Shown here: positions 7,575 through 15,176 of the stretch, piece by piece
Position numbering within the stretch: position 1 is the first letter of the stretch
Layout: each line of letters opens with the position of its first letter
DNA from: JACJYE01 sp964432875
GTDB lineage: Bacteria; Bacteroidota; Bacteroidia; Chitinophagales; Saprospiraceae
Reading direction: 5' to 3'
Assembly (NCBI GenBank): GCA_964432875.1
Contig: CAYSPJ010000075.1
Coordinates: forward strand, 1-25,994
DNA length: 25,994 nt
Notes under the pieces: generated by a model
Databases searched by the model: none
Seen by the model: the letters and a program-made list of their open reading frames with translations, nothing else
What the model was told of the DNA's origin: nothing
Position numbers and translations under genes: made by a program

Positions 7575-10193
7575 CTATTCCAGACTGCCAGCCAACACAC
7601 AAGCCCGTTTTTCTCTTTCCACCATGCCATCCGGGGTAAATAGTTCAAACCAAAGCACATAGATGCCCAGGCGGGCCCGGGTGAGCTCTTCGGAAGTGCC
7701 ATCCCATTTCAGCGTGCCACTGATCGGCAAGGTTTCGTTATTGGCCAGGCGGCGGATTAGCCGGCCCTGGCTATCGTAAACATAGAGTTTGAGCGTATAA
7801 CCTGGGCGGTCAAGCTCATAATTGATGAGTAAAACATCTTCGAAGCCATCGCCATCGGGCGAGAAGGTCTTGTTGGGGATGTCGATCATTTGGCTTAAGG
7901 CCGAAGGGCGGGCTACAAACTGAGAATTGCGGGAGGTGGGCGTGGCAAATCCCGCAGAAGAGGCTGCCGAGTGCCAGTTGCCTACATCCTGGGTAGGCGC
8001 ATCGGGGGAGATGCGCTCCAGGGATACGCCCCGTTTGCTGTCCAACAGCGGGTAGTGCAGGTTGTCGTTGTAGTCAAAAGAGTCAATGGCTAGGCCATTG
8101 GCGATTAGGCTGAGGTTGCCGGAGCGGGAGTCGAGGGTAGGCAGGTTGACTTCTAATACCGCCCGGGGCTCTTCCACGGAGTAGCGTGCCTGCACGTCGT
8201 CCGGGCTGCGAGCAAGTACAGCATAAGCGCCGGGCAAGAGGAGGAAACGCTGGTTTACCTGTACGGCGATATTGCCCGACGTGCGCTCGCGGTTCCTCAC
8301 CTCCAATCCTTGCAAGTTGACTATTTTTGGCGAGCGGTTATAGAGCTCGACAAAGGGTGAGCCGCCAGTTTCAGGCAGGAAGAGGAGCTCGTTGATGATG
8401 ACGTCACCAGGTTCCATCTGTTCTGCCAAGCCAAGGGTGGCCTGGTCGTTGCTGCCGATGGCGTTGCCCATGCAATCGGTGAGCGCTTTGTCAACGATGA
8501 GTTCATAAGTGGCACCCGAGGCAAGCGAACCATCGAGGAAAAGGATCACTTCCTGATTACCAGGCTCAACCATGGCTTCTTCAATGGAGATGGGCGGCTG
8601 CAGGCGGTAGTTTTCAGGCAGCCCAGCGGTTTCAGCATCAAGTGGCTCATCAAAGATGAGGCGGATTTCAAATTCGCTCTCTGCCACCGCCGTAATCAGA
8701 GACGGGGGCGTGTCGTCTCCTGTTTCGCCCAGTCGGCTATTGGGCTGGCCGGGTGTGCCGCCAAGCTGCGCCCGCGAGGCCCGCCAATTGCCAGGGCAGT
8801 CATACGGCCCGTCTAGTTGGATCAGCTCCAGGCTATAGCCGCCGTCGATGGTGCCGGGGTCGCGGTACCAATTGCTGCTGTAAGGCACGGTGAAAATGAG
8901 CTTGCCTGCTGCGTCAGCCAGGCGTATAGTGCTGCCGCTATTGGGCAATGGAGGGAAGCTGGGCAACCCCAGGGCCGGGCCGTAAGCGGCAAATCCTGCC
9001 TGAGCAAGTTCGGGGCTGATGCATATGTAAGCGCCGGGCAACAGCAGGTAACTCGGCAGGGTACGGGTGGAATTGCTCACCGTATAACTCAGGCTGGATA
9101 ACTGGATGACTTTATTGCTGCGGTTGTATAACTCAAAGAACTCTTCTGCGGGTAAGCCCTGGCTTGGGGTGGGGTCGGCAAATATTTCAGAAATGACCAC
9201 ATCGTGCAATTCGGCAGGCTCTATATTATAATAGGTGAAGCTTGCGTTTTGCAGGGCAGCAGAGTTGCCGCTGAGGTCGCTGATGTTTACCGCTGAAAGG
9301 ATGTAGCTGACGGTATTTTGCAGAGGGCTGGCCAAGCTGAGGCGCACAACGCTGGGATTGTCTGTTTCCAGGGCGGCGCTGGCTACCTGGCCGATGCCGT
9401 TATTGATGGAAAAATTGGCAGGATCAGAGGCTGATGCCGAGTCCAGGGGCTCATCAAAGCGAGCCAGTACTTGGTTGGCACCGGAGGCTTCTGCTTCCAG
9501 TAGCACCGGCGGTATCGTATCGAAGAACAAAGGGCCGACCAGCACATCGTCAAAAAAGAAGTGCTCATTTCTGGTGCTGGTATAGCGGCAATAAAAGCCA
9601 AAGAAAGCCCCCGTAGGATAGGTGTCGTCAATGGTGGTGCCTTGGAGCTGAAAATCCGTACCACCGGTATAATCCGCCCACATGCTCCATTCTCCAGCGG
9701 TGCTGCGCTCTACGCGCACCCGCGCCAAGGCCGTAGCGCCGCCCATCGCGCCAGGGGTGCCGCTGAAGAGTAGGGTAGAGGTGCTGCCGTCCTGCCGGAA
9801 TAGATCCAGGGCATCATCATTGCCAGCAATGCCGCCGACTCTGATGAAGTAGCCCTCTTGGGCTTCTTCCAGGCCTGGGCTGGATGCGCTCAGATATACC
9901 CGGGCGAAATTGCTGGCCGAGGGGGAAAAGTTGAGGCGCACATAAAATTCCCAGGTGACTGCCGCATCAATGGACGTGGGGGCTGGCACGTATAGCGCAG
10001 CGATATTGTTGGCGGCAGCCTCCAGGTCGAGGAGCCGCAGCTCTCCGTCCGTGACGGCGAATTTGCCGAGGTCGCCAAGCCATTGTGGATTGTTGGTGAA
10101 ATCCCCATCCGAGAAATCATCCTGCAATACTTGTGCTCGGGCGGCACCTAAAGCGAAAAAGCAGAGCAAAGCGCAGAGTAGATTCATTTTCAT
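7575..10193 (-). CDS. Large secreted modular protein with lamin-tail domains
   Basis: An 872-residue protein with a signal peptide (1-20, ending ARAQ). Domains by eye: a concanavalin/LamG-like domain (about 25-222); an SbsA-type Ig-like domain starting DTIPPVLLEA (225-323); a lamin-tail domain (330-485, VVISEIFADPTPSQ and FFELYNRSNKVIQL); a second Ig-like domain starting DTPPSLITAV (494-590); and a second lamin-tail domain (597-745, VIINELLFLP, FVELYNRSPKIVNL). It ends with a FlgD/gliding-motility-type C-terminal Ig module (773-865, FSPDGDGFEDVLLINYEL ... LYVYDSQGRLIRRL). Such proteins are exported in Bacteroidota and are thought to act in adhesion or surface binding; no catalytic site is visible. 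It is transcribed away from asd. The domain calls are good; the biological role is not known. Confidence 0.88.
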   Translation of the reverse strand: MKMNLLCALLCFFALGAARAQVLQDDFSDGDFTNNPQWLGDLGKFAVTDGELRLLDLEAAANNIAALYVPAPTSIDAAVTWEFYVRLNFSPSASNFARVYLSASSPGLEEAQEGYFIRVGGIAGNDDALDLFRQDGSTSTLLFSGTPGAMGGATALARVRVERSTAGEWSMWADYTGGTDFQLQGTTIDDTYPTGAFFGFYCRYTSTRNEHFFFDDVLVGPLFFDTIPPVLLEAEASGANQVLARFDEPLDSASASDPANFSINNGIGQVASAALETDNPSVVRLSLASPLQNTVSYILSAVNISDLSGNSAALQNASFTYYNIEPAELHDVVISEIFADPTPSQGLPAEEFFELYNRSNKVIQLSSLSYTVSNSTRTLPSYLLLPGAYICISPELAQAGFAAYGPALGLPSFPPLPNSGSTIRLADAAGKLIFTVPYSSNWYRDPGTIDGGYSLELIQLDGPYDCPGNWRASRAQLGGTPGQPNSRLGETGDDTPPSLITAVAESEFEIRLIFDEPLDAETAGLPENYRLQPPISIEEAMVEPGNQEVILFLDGSLASGATYELIVDKALTDCMGNAIGSNDQATLGLAEQMEPGDVIINELLFLPETGGSPFVELYNRSPKIVNLQGLEVRNRERTSGNIAVQVNQRFLLLPGAYAVLARSPDDVQARYSVEEPRAVLEVNLPTLDSRSGNLSLIANGLAIDSFDYNDNLHYPLLDSKRGVSLERISPDAPTQDVGNWHSAASSAGFATPTSRNSQFVARPSALSQMIDIPNKTFSPDGDGFEDVLLINYELDRPGYTLKLYVYDSQGRLIRRLANNETLPISGTLKWDGTSEELTRARLGIYVLWFELFTPDGMVEREKRACVLAGSLE

Positions 10194-10247
10194 ACCCCCA
10201 AAAATAACAAATAATAAAAATCAGGCAAATTTTAAAACACCCAAGCC

Positions 10248-10278
10248 TTTTTACAATCCTGTATTGAATGTATCTTTG
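10248..10278 (+). promoter_or_regulatory. Bacteroidota-type promoter of asd
   Basis: TTTTT at 10248-10252 is followed after 18 nt by TATCTTTG at 10271-10278, an exact match to the -7 motif TAnnTTTG. Transcription from about 10285 gives a leader of about 64 nt and places the longer frame's first ATG (10268) upstream of the RNA start. This supports the ATG at 10349 as the asd start. Confidence 0.7.
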
Positions 10279-10348
10279 CCCTCCGAATCTGAAAAATATT
10301 CGCAGCCCTAACCAGCCAGAATGGCTTGATGAACAAAAAACAGAAAAC

Positions 10349-11350
10349 ATGAAAGTAGCAGTTGTCGGTGTGACGGGCCTGGTCGGCGGCATTATGTGCA
10401 AAGTATTGGAAGAGCGCAACTTCCCGGTAAGTGAATTCCTGCCGGTGGCTTCTGCCCGTTCGGTCGGCAATGAAGTCAAATTCCGGGGTCAATCTTATAC
10501 GGTTATTGGGATGGAAGCAGCCGTTGCCGCCCGGCCTGATATCGCTATCTTCTCCGCTGGCGGGGGGACTTCCCTGGAATGGGCGCCCCGCTTTGCTGCC
10601 GTGGGCACCGTCGTGATCGACAACTCCTCTGCCTGGCGGATGGACGCAGACAAAAAGCTGGTCGTCCCGGAGGTCAATGCTCAAGTATTAGGGCGGGGAG
10701 ACAAAATCATCGCCAACCCGAATTGTTCGACCATTCAATTAGTCATGGCCTTGGCGCCTTTGCACCAGGCTTACCAGATCAAACGCATCGTGGTGAGCAC
10801 CTACCAATCTTTTACCGGCACGGGCGTAAAGGCCGTCAAGCAATACCAATTGGAGCGCAAGGGCTTTGAGCCTAAGCCAGAAGAAATGGCCTACCACTAT
10901 CCCATCTTTGAAAACTGCCTGCCCCATTGCGATACTTTCCTGGATAATGCCTACACGAAGGAAGAGATGAAGCTGGTCAATGAGACCCGCAAAATATTAG
11001 GGGATGACAGCATCCGCATCACGGCTACTGCCGTGCGCGTCCCTGTCCATGGCGGCCATTCCGAAGCGGTCAACGTGGAATTTGCCAAGCCCTTTGAACT
11101 AGAAGAGGTGCGTAATCTCCTGGAAAAAATGCCGGGCCTCATCGTACTGGATGACGTGTCGCGCAACCAGTACCCCATGCCGCTTTTTGCCAAAGACCGG
11201 GATGAAGTTTTCGTGGGCCGTATCCGGCGGGATGAATCTCTGGACAATGGCCTGAATCTCTGGATCGTGGCAGACAACCTGCGCAAAGGCGCAGCTACGA
11301 ATGCCATCCAGATTGCCGAATTCCTGCTGGCGCACCAGTTGATTGGCTAA
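10349..11350 (+). CDS. asd: Aspartate-semialdehyde dehydrogenase
   Basis: A 333-residue cytoplasmic enzyme that reduces aspartyl phosphate to aspartate semialdehyde with NADPH, the branch point to lysine/diaminopimelate, threonine and methionine. It has the nucleotide-binding GVTGLVG (7-13), IFSAGGG, and the catalytic Cys126 in ANPNCSTIQ. It also has the substrate Arg230 and catalytic His237 in VRVPVHGGHSEAVNVEF, seven residues apart as in other Asd proteins. The start at 10349 (MKVAVVGVTG) is chosen because the nucleotide-binding strand begins there and because a promoter overlaps the longer reading frame. It diverges from the large secreted protein gene. Confidence 0.97.
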   Translation: MKVAVVGVTGLVGGIMCKVLEERNFPVSEFLPVASARSVGNEVKFRGQSYTVIGMEAAVAARPDIAIFSAGGGTSLEWAPRFAAVGTVVIDNSSAWRMDADKKLVVPEVNAQVLGRGDKIIANPNCSTIQLVMALAPLHQAYQIKRIVVSTYQSFTGTGVKAVKQYQLERKGFEPKPEEMAYHYPIFENCLPHCDTFLDNAYTKEEMKLVNETRKILGDDSIRITATAVRVPVHGGHSEAVNVEFAKPFELEEVRNLLEKMPGLIVLDDVSRNQYPMPLFAKDRDEVFVGRIRRDESLDNGLNLWIVADNLRKGAATNAIQIAEFLLAHQLIG

Positions 11351-11395
11351 AAAGTAGCGGCAATTGGGATAATGATTATAAATAAGCGGTAATAG

Positions 11396-11427
11396 TTGTC
11401 TTGTTTGCCAGCAATTTCTTAATTTTG
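11396..11427 (+). promoter_or_regulatory. Candidate promoter of the coiled-coil gene
   Basis: TAATTTTG at 11420-11427 matches TAnnTTTG. Candidate -33 elements are TTG at 11396-11398 (spacing 21) or 11401-11403 (spacing 16). The leader would be about 130 nt. An imperfect hairpin with outer arms CTTTG/CAAAG and inner arms GTACcGAT/ATCGTAC lies at 11440-11472 within it. Confidence 0.4.
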
Positions 11428-11563
11428 ATAGCATTAGCGCTTTGTACCGATATAGGATCGTACCGTTTCAAAGAAGAATGTGATTGTTTAACCGTAACTA
11501 TGGAATGAGGAGCAGAGGGCCGCTTTTCCCCAGCTTTTCTTCGCACTAATTTTAAACGTTGTT

Positions 11564-13090
11564 ATGAAGACCAAGCTTGTACTTTGGGGGTCTAATGACC
11601 AGGACGAACGGATTTTGGTGGCTTTGGAACTCTTGTCTGACGAGAACAAGATCAAGATTTATACTTTCCCGGAAAGTATAGCTACCGAAGAATTCAGCCA
11701 AAAAATGATGAATGACTGGCGTGATGGAAACCAGGTTGAGTTTCCAGAGGGCTTTACGGAAATGGAGCGCGGCCTCAACGTCGCCGATAGTATGCTGCCT
11801 AGTGACATTAAGGTGGAACGCTCCGACCTCATCCTCCGGGCGCAGACTGAATGGCAGTTTATCGTGCTGTCTTCCAAGCTCAGCCAGGCTTATCATTCTG
11901 AATTAGAAGACCTGCGCGAAAAAGTTTCCAAGCTTACCTCCTTTGAAAGCAAGCAATGGGAAGAGCTGAAAATTTTTTGGGACAAAGTGCAGGATCAGGT
12001 CAAGGAGCGCAATTTGTTTCGCGAACATGCCGACATGCTACGCGAGAAAACGAACGAATTATTTGCCCACCTGAAGAGCTTGCGCTCCAGGCTGGATGAT
12101 GAGTTCAAGGAGCACTCCAAAGATAGCTATGAGCAGTTTATGCAAACCCTGGAGGATGTCGAAAAAAGGATTGCTGAAGGGATGAGGCTGCAGCCGCTTT
12201 TTGACGAGCTCAAACAGTTGCAGCGCAAATTCCGCGACATGAAATTCACCCGCGAACATCGCGCCAAGGTTTGGGAACGCCTCGACTCGGCTTTCAAACT
12301 GGTTAAAGAAAAGCGCTTCGGCGGCTCTGGCGACGATCGTTCTCCGGTTGAACGCCTTGACCGCCGCTACGACGGCCTCCTGGCGGCCATTGAAAAGATG
12401 GAGCGCTCGGTCGGCCGCGACCAAGAGGAACTTGCTTTCCAAAACCGCAAAATCGCCAAATCTGATGGCCAATTGGAATCTCAAATCCGGCAGGCGAAGA
12501 TTAAAATGATTGAAGAGCGCATCCGTTCCAAAGAGGAAAAACTCAAGGAGATGCTGCAAACCAGAGTGGAGCTGGAACGCCGCAAAGAACGGCAGGAGGA
12601 AAAAGATGCCAAGCGCCGGGAACAAGAGCGCTTGGAAAAAGCCAAGAAAGAGGCCGAAGCTAAGATTCATGACCAAATTGTAGCGGAAAGCGCGGCTCGG
12701 GAAGACATCGCTGAAGAGTTGGAAAAAGCAGCCGAAGCGATCGTCAAAGAAAAAACCCCTGCTCCGGAAAAAATTTCCAGCCCGCGCAAAGAGGCCGTGA
12801 TAGAAGCTGCGCATGCCCTGTCTAGCGTCTTCGGAGAGGCCGTAGAGGATGCCATCGATACCATCCGCGCCATCGCCGAAGTAGTTAGCGACAAAATAGA
12901 GGATGCCATTGAAGAGATGCAGCCTGATTTGAAAACCGCTCCGGAACCGGAAACCGCTCCTGAGCCAGAACCTGAGGCGCAGGCTGAAAACACAACTGAA
13001 ACGGAACCATCGGCTGAGGTAGAAGAGCAAGACGCCTCCAGCGGTGGGGATGAAGAGGTGGAGGAGAAGCCAAGAGAAGAAAATAACTAG
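11564..13090 (+). CDS. Charged coiled-coil protein, possibly DUF349-like
   Basis: A 508-residue protein with no signal peptide or membrane segment, so probably cytoplasmic. Residues 1-110 look globular (KLVLWGSNDQDERILVALEL). From about 110 to 360 it is almost all charged helix, with strong coiled coil at 315-380 rich in Glu, Lys and Arg. The stretch LFDELKQLQRKFRDMKFT followed by VWERLDSAFKLVKEKR resembles one DUF349 helical repeat; this is a weak inference. The tail from about 450 is acidic and Pro-rich (PEPETAPEPEPEAQ) and probably disordered. The function is not recognised. It stands alone, with a strong terminator after the stop. Confidence 0.8.
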   Translation: MKTKLVLWGSNDQDERILVALELLSDENKIKIYTFPESIATEEFSQKMMNDWRDGNQVEFPEGFTEMERGLNVADSMLPSDIKVERSDLILRAQTEWQFIVLSSKLSQAYHSELEDLREKVSKLTSFESKQWEELKIFWDKVQDQVKERNLFREHADMLREKTNELFAHLKSLRSRLDDEFKEHSKDSYEQFMQTLEDVEKRIAEGMRLQPLFDELKQLQRKFRDMKFTREHRAKVWERLDSAFKLVKEKRFGGSGDDRSPVERLDRRYDGLLAAIEKMERSVGRDQEELAFQNRKIAKSDGQLESQIRQAKIKMIEERIRSKEEKLKEMLQTRVELERRKERQEEKDAKRREQERLEKAKKEAEAKIHDQIVAESAAREDIAEELEKAAEAIVKEKTPAPEKISSPRKEAVIEAAHALSSVFGEAVEDAIDTIRAIAEVVSDKIEDAIEEMQPDLKTAPEPETAPEPEPEAQAENTTETEPSAEVEEQDASSGGDEEVEEKPREENN

Positions 13091-13105
13091 TGCCCGAGGC
13101 ACTAG
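13087..13105 (+). other. Small hairpin overlapping a stop codon
   Basis: CTAGTGCC (13087-13094), loop CGA, GGCACTAG (13098-13105): a perfect 8-bp stem that contains the TAG stop of the coiled-coil gene. There is no T-tract. It may protect the 3' end or assist the terminator that follows. Confidence 0.5.
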
Positions 13106-13137
13106 CCTGAAAAGCAGGCATCCATTGATTGAGCACT

Positions 13138-13177
13138 AGAGGGCTGCACTGAATAACCGGTGTAGCCCTCTTTTTTT
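13138..13177 (+). terminator. Strong rho-independent terminator of the coiled-coil gene
   Basis: A 12-bp stem with one G-U pair (AGAGGGCTGCAC at 13138-13149 with GTGTAGCCCTCT at 13160-13171), a 10-nt loop and a run of seven T (13171-13177). Position and polarity fit termination of the + strand gene ending at 13090. Confidence 0.9.
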
Positions 13178-13432
13178 GAGGGGGAGGAGGTGAAAAACGT
13201 GGTTCTGCTGAAAAAAATAGAAAAAATAAAAAAACAATCGGATTGATTGTTTTCACAAGTAAAAAATACTAGCCATTGATTATCATTTTTTTATGTTTCT
13301 ATAGCTTGTTTTTTTTATTCACAATAACCTGTTTTTGTCTTTGTTTTGCCAGGGAGATGCCTGCATATTTGTATCGTGAAAAGAGAGAAACAGAGAGAGG
13401 TAAGCAGTTAAGTTGATTGACATCGTCTAGGA
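13178..13432. other. AT-rich intergenic stretch without protein genes
   Basis: No reading frame here looks coding. A 9-bp inverted repeat AAAACAATC/GATTGTTTT at 13231-13253 has A-runs to its left, so it could terminate a minus-strand transcript. A weak promoter-like pair (TTTTG at 13344-13348, then CATATTTG at 13364-13371) could start a + strand RNA near 13378 that runs through the first 28-nt block. Together with 13433-14040 this makes about 950 nt without a gene. Confidence 0.5.
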
Positions 13433-13460
13433 TTGAATATGTTCATGGGATTATAACTTA
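13433..13460 (+). repeat. 28-nt conserved block, copy 1
   Basis: This block and the one at 13768-13795 are identical except for two bases in 28. Both contain ATGTTCATGGGATTATAA (here 13439-13456), which reads as the five-codon ORF M-F-M-G-L-stop. It is followed 9 nt later by the hairpin at 13470-13495. A partial relative sharing only TTCATGGGATTA lies at 13578-13589. Confidence 0.85.
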
Positions 13461-13469
13461 GTGCTGTGC

Positions 13470-13495
13470 CGTCCCGAAATTCCGATTTCGGGACG
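13470..13495. other. 11-bp perfect hairpin after repeat copy 1
   Basis: CGTCCCGAAAT (13470-13480), loop TCCG, ATTTCGGGACG (13485-13495). The stem is strong, but no T-run follows on either strand, so it is a poor classical terminator. It could be the 3' end of a processed small RNA. Confidence 0.7.
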
Positions 13496-13532
13496 CATTG
13501 CCACTACTGAGAGCTAATCCTGAAAAAAAGCA

Positions 13533-13688
13533 TAAAAAAAGGCGGGCTTCGAAAAACCCGCCTAGAATTAGGTCACATTCATGGGATTACGATGGTAGTC
13601 CAAAAAAGAGAATTTTCTATTAGGTCACAATTTGTTATTATCTTTGAGTAGAGTGGAGTAGTATTGTTTTTTCTTCTTTTTGTTTTAA
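13533..13688 (-). ncRNA. Candidate minus-strand small RNA
   Basis: On the minus strand an exact TATCTTTG (13702-13695) with a T-run (13728-13724) 21 nt upstream could start RNA near 13688. A GC-rich hairpin AGGCGGG/CCCGCCT (13563-13540) followed by seven T (13539-13533) is a good terminator. No other minus-strand gene needs it nearby; the esterase gene ends nearly 480 nt upstream. The roughly 155-nt RNA has no convincing ORF. It carries two copies of TGTGACCTAAT (from 13577-13567 and 13629-13619). It also contains TAATCCCATGAA, the exact complement of the core of the two 28-nt blocks. The terminator is clear; the RNA is an inference. Confidence 0.4.
13567..13629. repeat. Direct repeat of ATTAGGTCACA
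   Basis: ATTAGGTCACA occurs at 13567-13577 and 13619-13629, 52 bp apart, on either side of the partial third copy of the repeat core (TTCATGGGATTA, 13578-13589). Confidence 0.6.
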
Positions 13689-13767
13689 CAGCGGCAAAGA
13701 TAAGTGTATGTAAGTCATATTCATAAAAATGACAGACATTTTTTCTGAAAAGCAAAAAGAATTTATT

Positions 13768-13795
13768 TTGGATATGTTCATGGGATTATAATTTA
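13768..13795 (+). repeat. 28-nt conserved block, copy 2
   Basis: Matches 13433-13460 at 26 of 28 positions; the micro-ORF part at 13774-13791 is identical. Here the block touches the terminator stem that starts at 13795. Confidence 0.85.
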
Positions 13796-13826
13796 AGGCC
13801 GCATTGATTATGCGGCCTTTTTTTTT
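13795..13826 (+). terminator. Strong rho-independent terminator with no protein gene before it
   Basis: AAGGCCGCA (13795-13803), 7-nt loop, TGCGGCCTT (13811-13819) and a run of nine T (13818-13826). The nearest + strand protein gene ends at 13090 and already has its own terminator, so this one suggests a separate short transcript. Confidence 0.85.
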
Positions 13827-14040
13827 GCCTGCTAGCAAGGCCAAGCCTCTACCACGAAAAAAAACGTTTTCTTACGTCAGGACAAAACTTCGCTTTGAAA
13901 ACCTAGCCCAAACTCGTGGCTCGCGGTTCTTTTCAGTGGCGCTGAATAGTAAGCCTTCTTTTATGCTAGAGCACTAACATCTTGATCACGAATCAAATAG
14001 CAACCATTCTCCCGGGCGCGCAAGAGGCCATCAATCCTCC
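13827..14040. other. Intergenic, nothing recognised
   Basis: No gene, promoter match or strong terminator was seen. The palindrome AAAACGTTTT lies at 13861-13870. The esterase gene ends at 14041 on the minus strand with no hairpin close to its stop. Confidence 0.5.
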
Positions 14041-15156
14041 TCATTGTTTAAATACTTTCCAGCTTTGGCTTTGGCCATCCTGGCTGACCGCTCTGAGCAA
14101 ATACAGGCCAGCCGGCAAGCCTGAGGTAAAGAGCGATGCTTGCGAGCTGGTAGCCTGGGTTTGTCGCACTGCTCTACCGTCGCTGTTATATAATGCCAGC
14201 CATTGAACGCCTGCTGAGGAGTTCAGATTGATCTGGTCGGAGAAGGGGTTGGGGTAGGGTAGGGCGGTAAGTTCCGGGCTTGGCCGTAAGGCCGTGCTGT
14301 TGGCCACCGCCAGGCTATGCTGGCTGAAAAAAGCCCATATTTCCTCGCTGGCGCTGATATCCCGGTTGGTATTGCCGATGCCGGAGCCAGTGCTGCCCGG
14401 CCAGGTATGTCCGCCGTTGATGATTTTCAGGAGCATGACTTCGCTCTCTTCGCTGCATGGCGAATAGGTGTAGCGCTCAACGGTAGAGCCTTCGTTCACG
14501 ATATCGGGCAGCGCTTCGAAGGAGGCAGTAGCGGGGCAGTCATTGTGCGAGCGCCAAAAGTCGATGGTTTCCCCCACGCTTTTTATGCCGATGGCGCCAT
14601 TATAGCTCACCACCAGATCTGCGGTCCCATGGATGTGCATGACGGGCACAGGCCTTTCCGGGCTGCAGCTGTTATAAACCCCGCTGGTCATCGTACCCGT
14701 TACGCCGGCGATGGCGGCAATGCGGCTGCTCAGCTCGCAGGCCAGCCGATAGCTCATAAACCCGCCATTAGACATGCCGCAGGCGTATACCCTGGCCAGG
14801 TCGATGAGGTAGTTTTGGTCTAAGGTATCGATGAGCGCATTGAGGAAGCCGAGGTCATCCGCTGATGAGCCTCCGCCGAAGCCTACATTCCAGGAAAAAT
14901 TTACGCCGTTGGGATAAACGGCAATGAATCCTTCCCGCTCGGCGATGCCGTTGAAGCCGCTATACTGCATGATGCCCTGTGCCGTCTGCGTAAAGCCATG
15001 CAATACAAAAACGACCGGCATCGGCACTGTGCCCGGGTTGGAAGGGGCATAGAGCAGGTAATTGCGGTTGATGCCGCCGTACTGGAAGCTGAAAGATTGC
15101 TGGGCTTGAGCTGGCATGCAGCCAATTAGGAAAAGGAAGAGTAGCGCTTTTTTCAT
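14041..15156 (-). CDS. Secreted PHB-depolymerase/feruloyl-esterase-like hydrolase with T9SS tail
   Basis: A 371-residue protein. I use the ATG at 15156 because MKKALLFLFLIGCMPAQAQ is a signal peptide; the frame extends to 15180 but that overlaps the upstream stop region. The alpha/beta-hydrolase domain (about 25-280) has the oxyanion segment VLHGFTQTA, nucleophile Ser129 in CGMSNGG, Asp180 in HGTADLVV and His250 in NGGHTWPG. This is the pattern of the LpqC/PHB-depolymerase family, which includes feruloyl and acetylxylan esterases. Residues about 297-371 (LPYPNPFSDQINL ... GLPAGLYLLR) form a type A T9SS C-terminal sorting domain, so the enzyme is exported and probably anchored on the surface. 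It lies 20 nt after the HDAC-like gene, so the two are likely co-transcribed. The substrate is unknown. Confidence 0.9.
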   Translation of the reverse strand: MKKALLFLFLIGCMPAQAQQSFSFQYGGINRNYLLYAPSNPGTVPMPVVFVLHGFTQTAQGIMQYSGFNGIAEREGFIAVYPNGVNFSWNVGFGGGSSADDLGFLNALIDTLDQNYLIDLARVYACGMSNGGFMSYRLACELSSRIAAIAGVTGTMTSGVYNSCSPERPVPVMHIHGTADLVVSYNGAIGIKSVGETIDFWRSHNDCPATASFEALPDIVNEGSTVERYTYSPCSEESEVMLLKIINGGHTWPGSTGSGIGNTNRDISASEEIWAFFSQHSLAVANSTALRPSPELTALPYPNPFSDQINLNSSAGVQWLALYNSDGRAVRQTQATSSQASLFTSGLPAGLYLLRAVSQDGQSQSWKVFKQ

Positions 15157-15176
15157 ATCAACAAGTATTTTGTGGG

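Larger units (their letters stand above)
13652..13826 (+). ncRNA. Candidate plus-strand small RNA or micro-ORF transcript
   Basis: An exact TATCTTTG at 13639-13646, with TTTTC at 13613-13617 about 21 nt upstream, could start RNA near 13652. The RNA would end at the strong terminator at 13795-13826, about 175 nt later. It contains repeat copy 2 (13768-13795) with the M-F-M-G-L micro-ORF at 13774-13791 directly before the terminator stem. Its 5' end would overlap that of the minus-strand candidate by about 35 nt. The promoter and terminator sequences are seen; transcription is an inference. Confidence 0.4.

Noticed and set aside
12059..13102. 347-residue reading frame on the minus strand
   Set aside because: Antisense to the coiled-coil gene; its Phe/Leu-rich sequence is the expected reverse of Glu/Lys-rich codons.
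13433..13795. CRISPR-like array
   Set aside because: The repeat units are only two full copies, about 335 nt apart with unequal flanks, and no cas genes are near.
13638..13844. 68-residue reading frame on the minus strand
   Set aside because: It reads through the terminator at 13795-13826 and one 28-nt repeat; low-complexity Lys/Asn/Ile content typical of AT-rich non-coding DNA.
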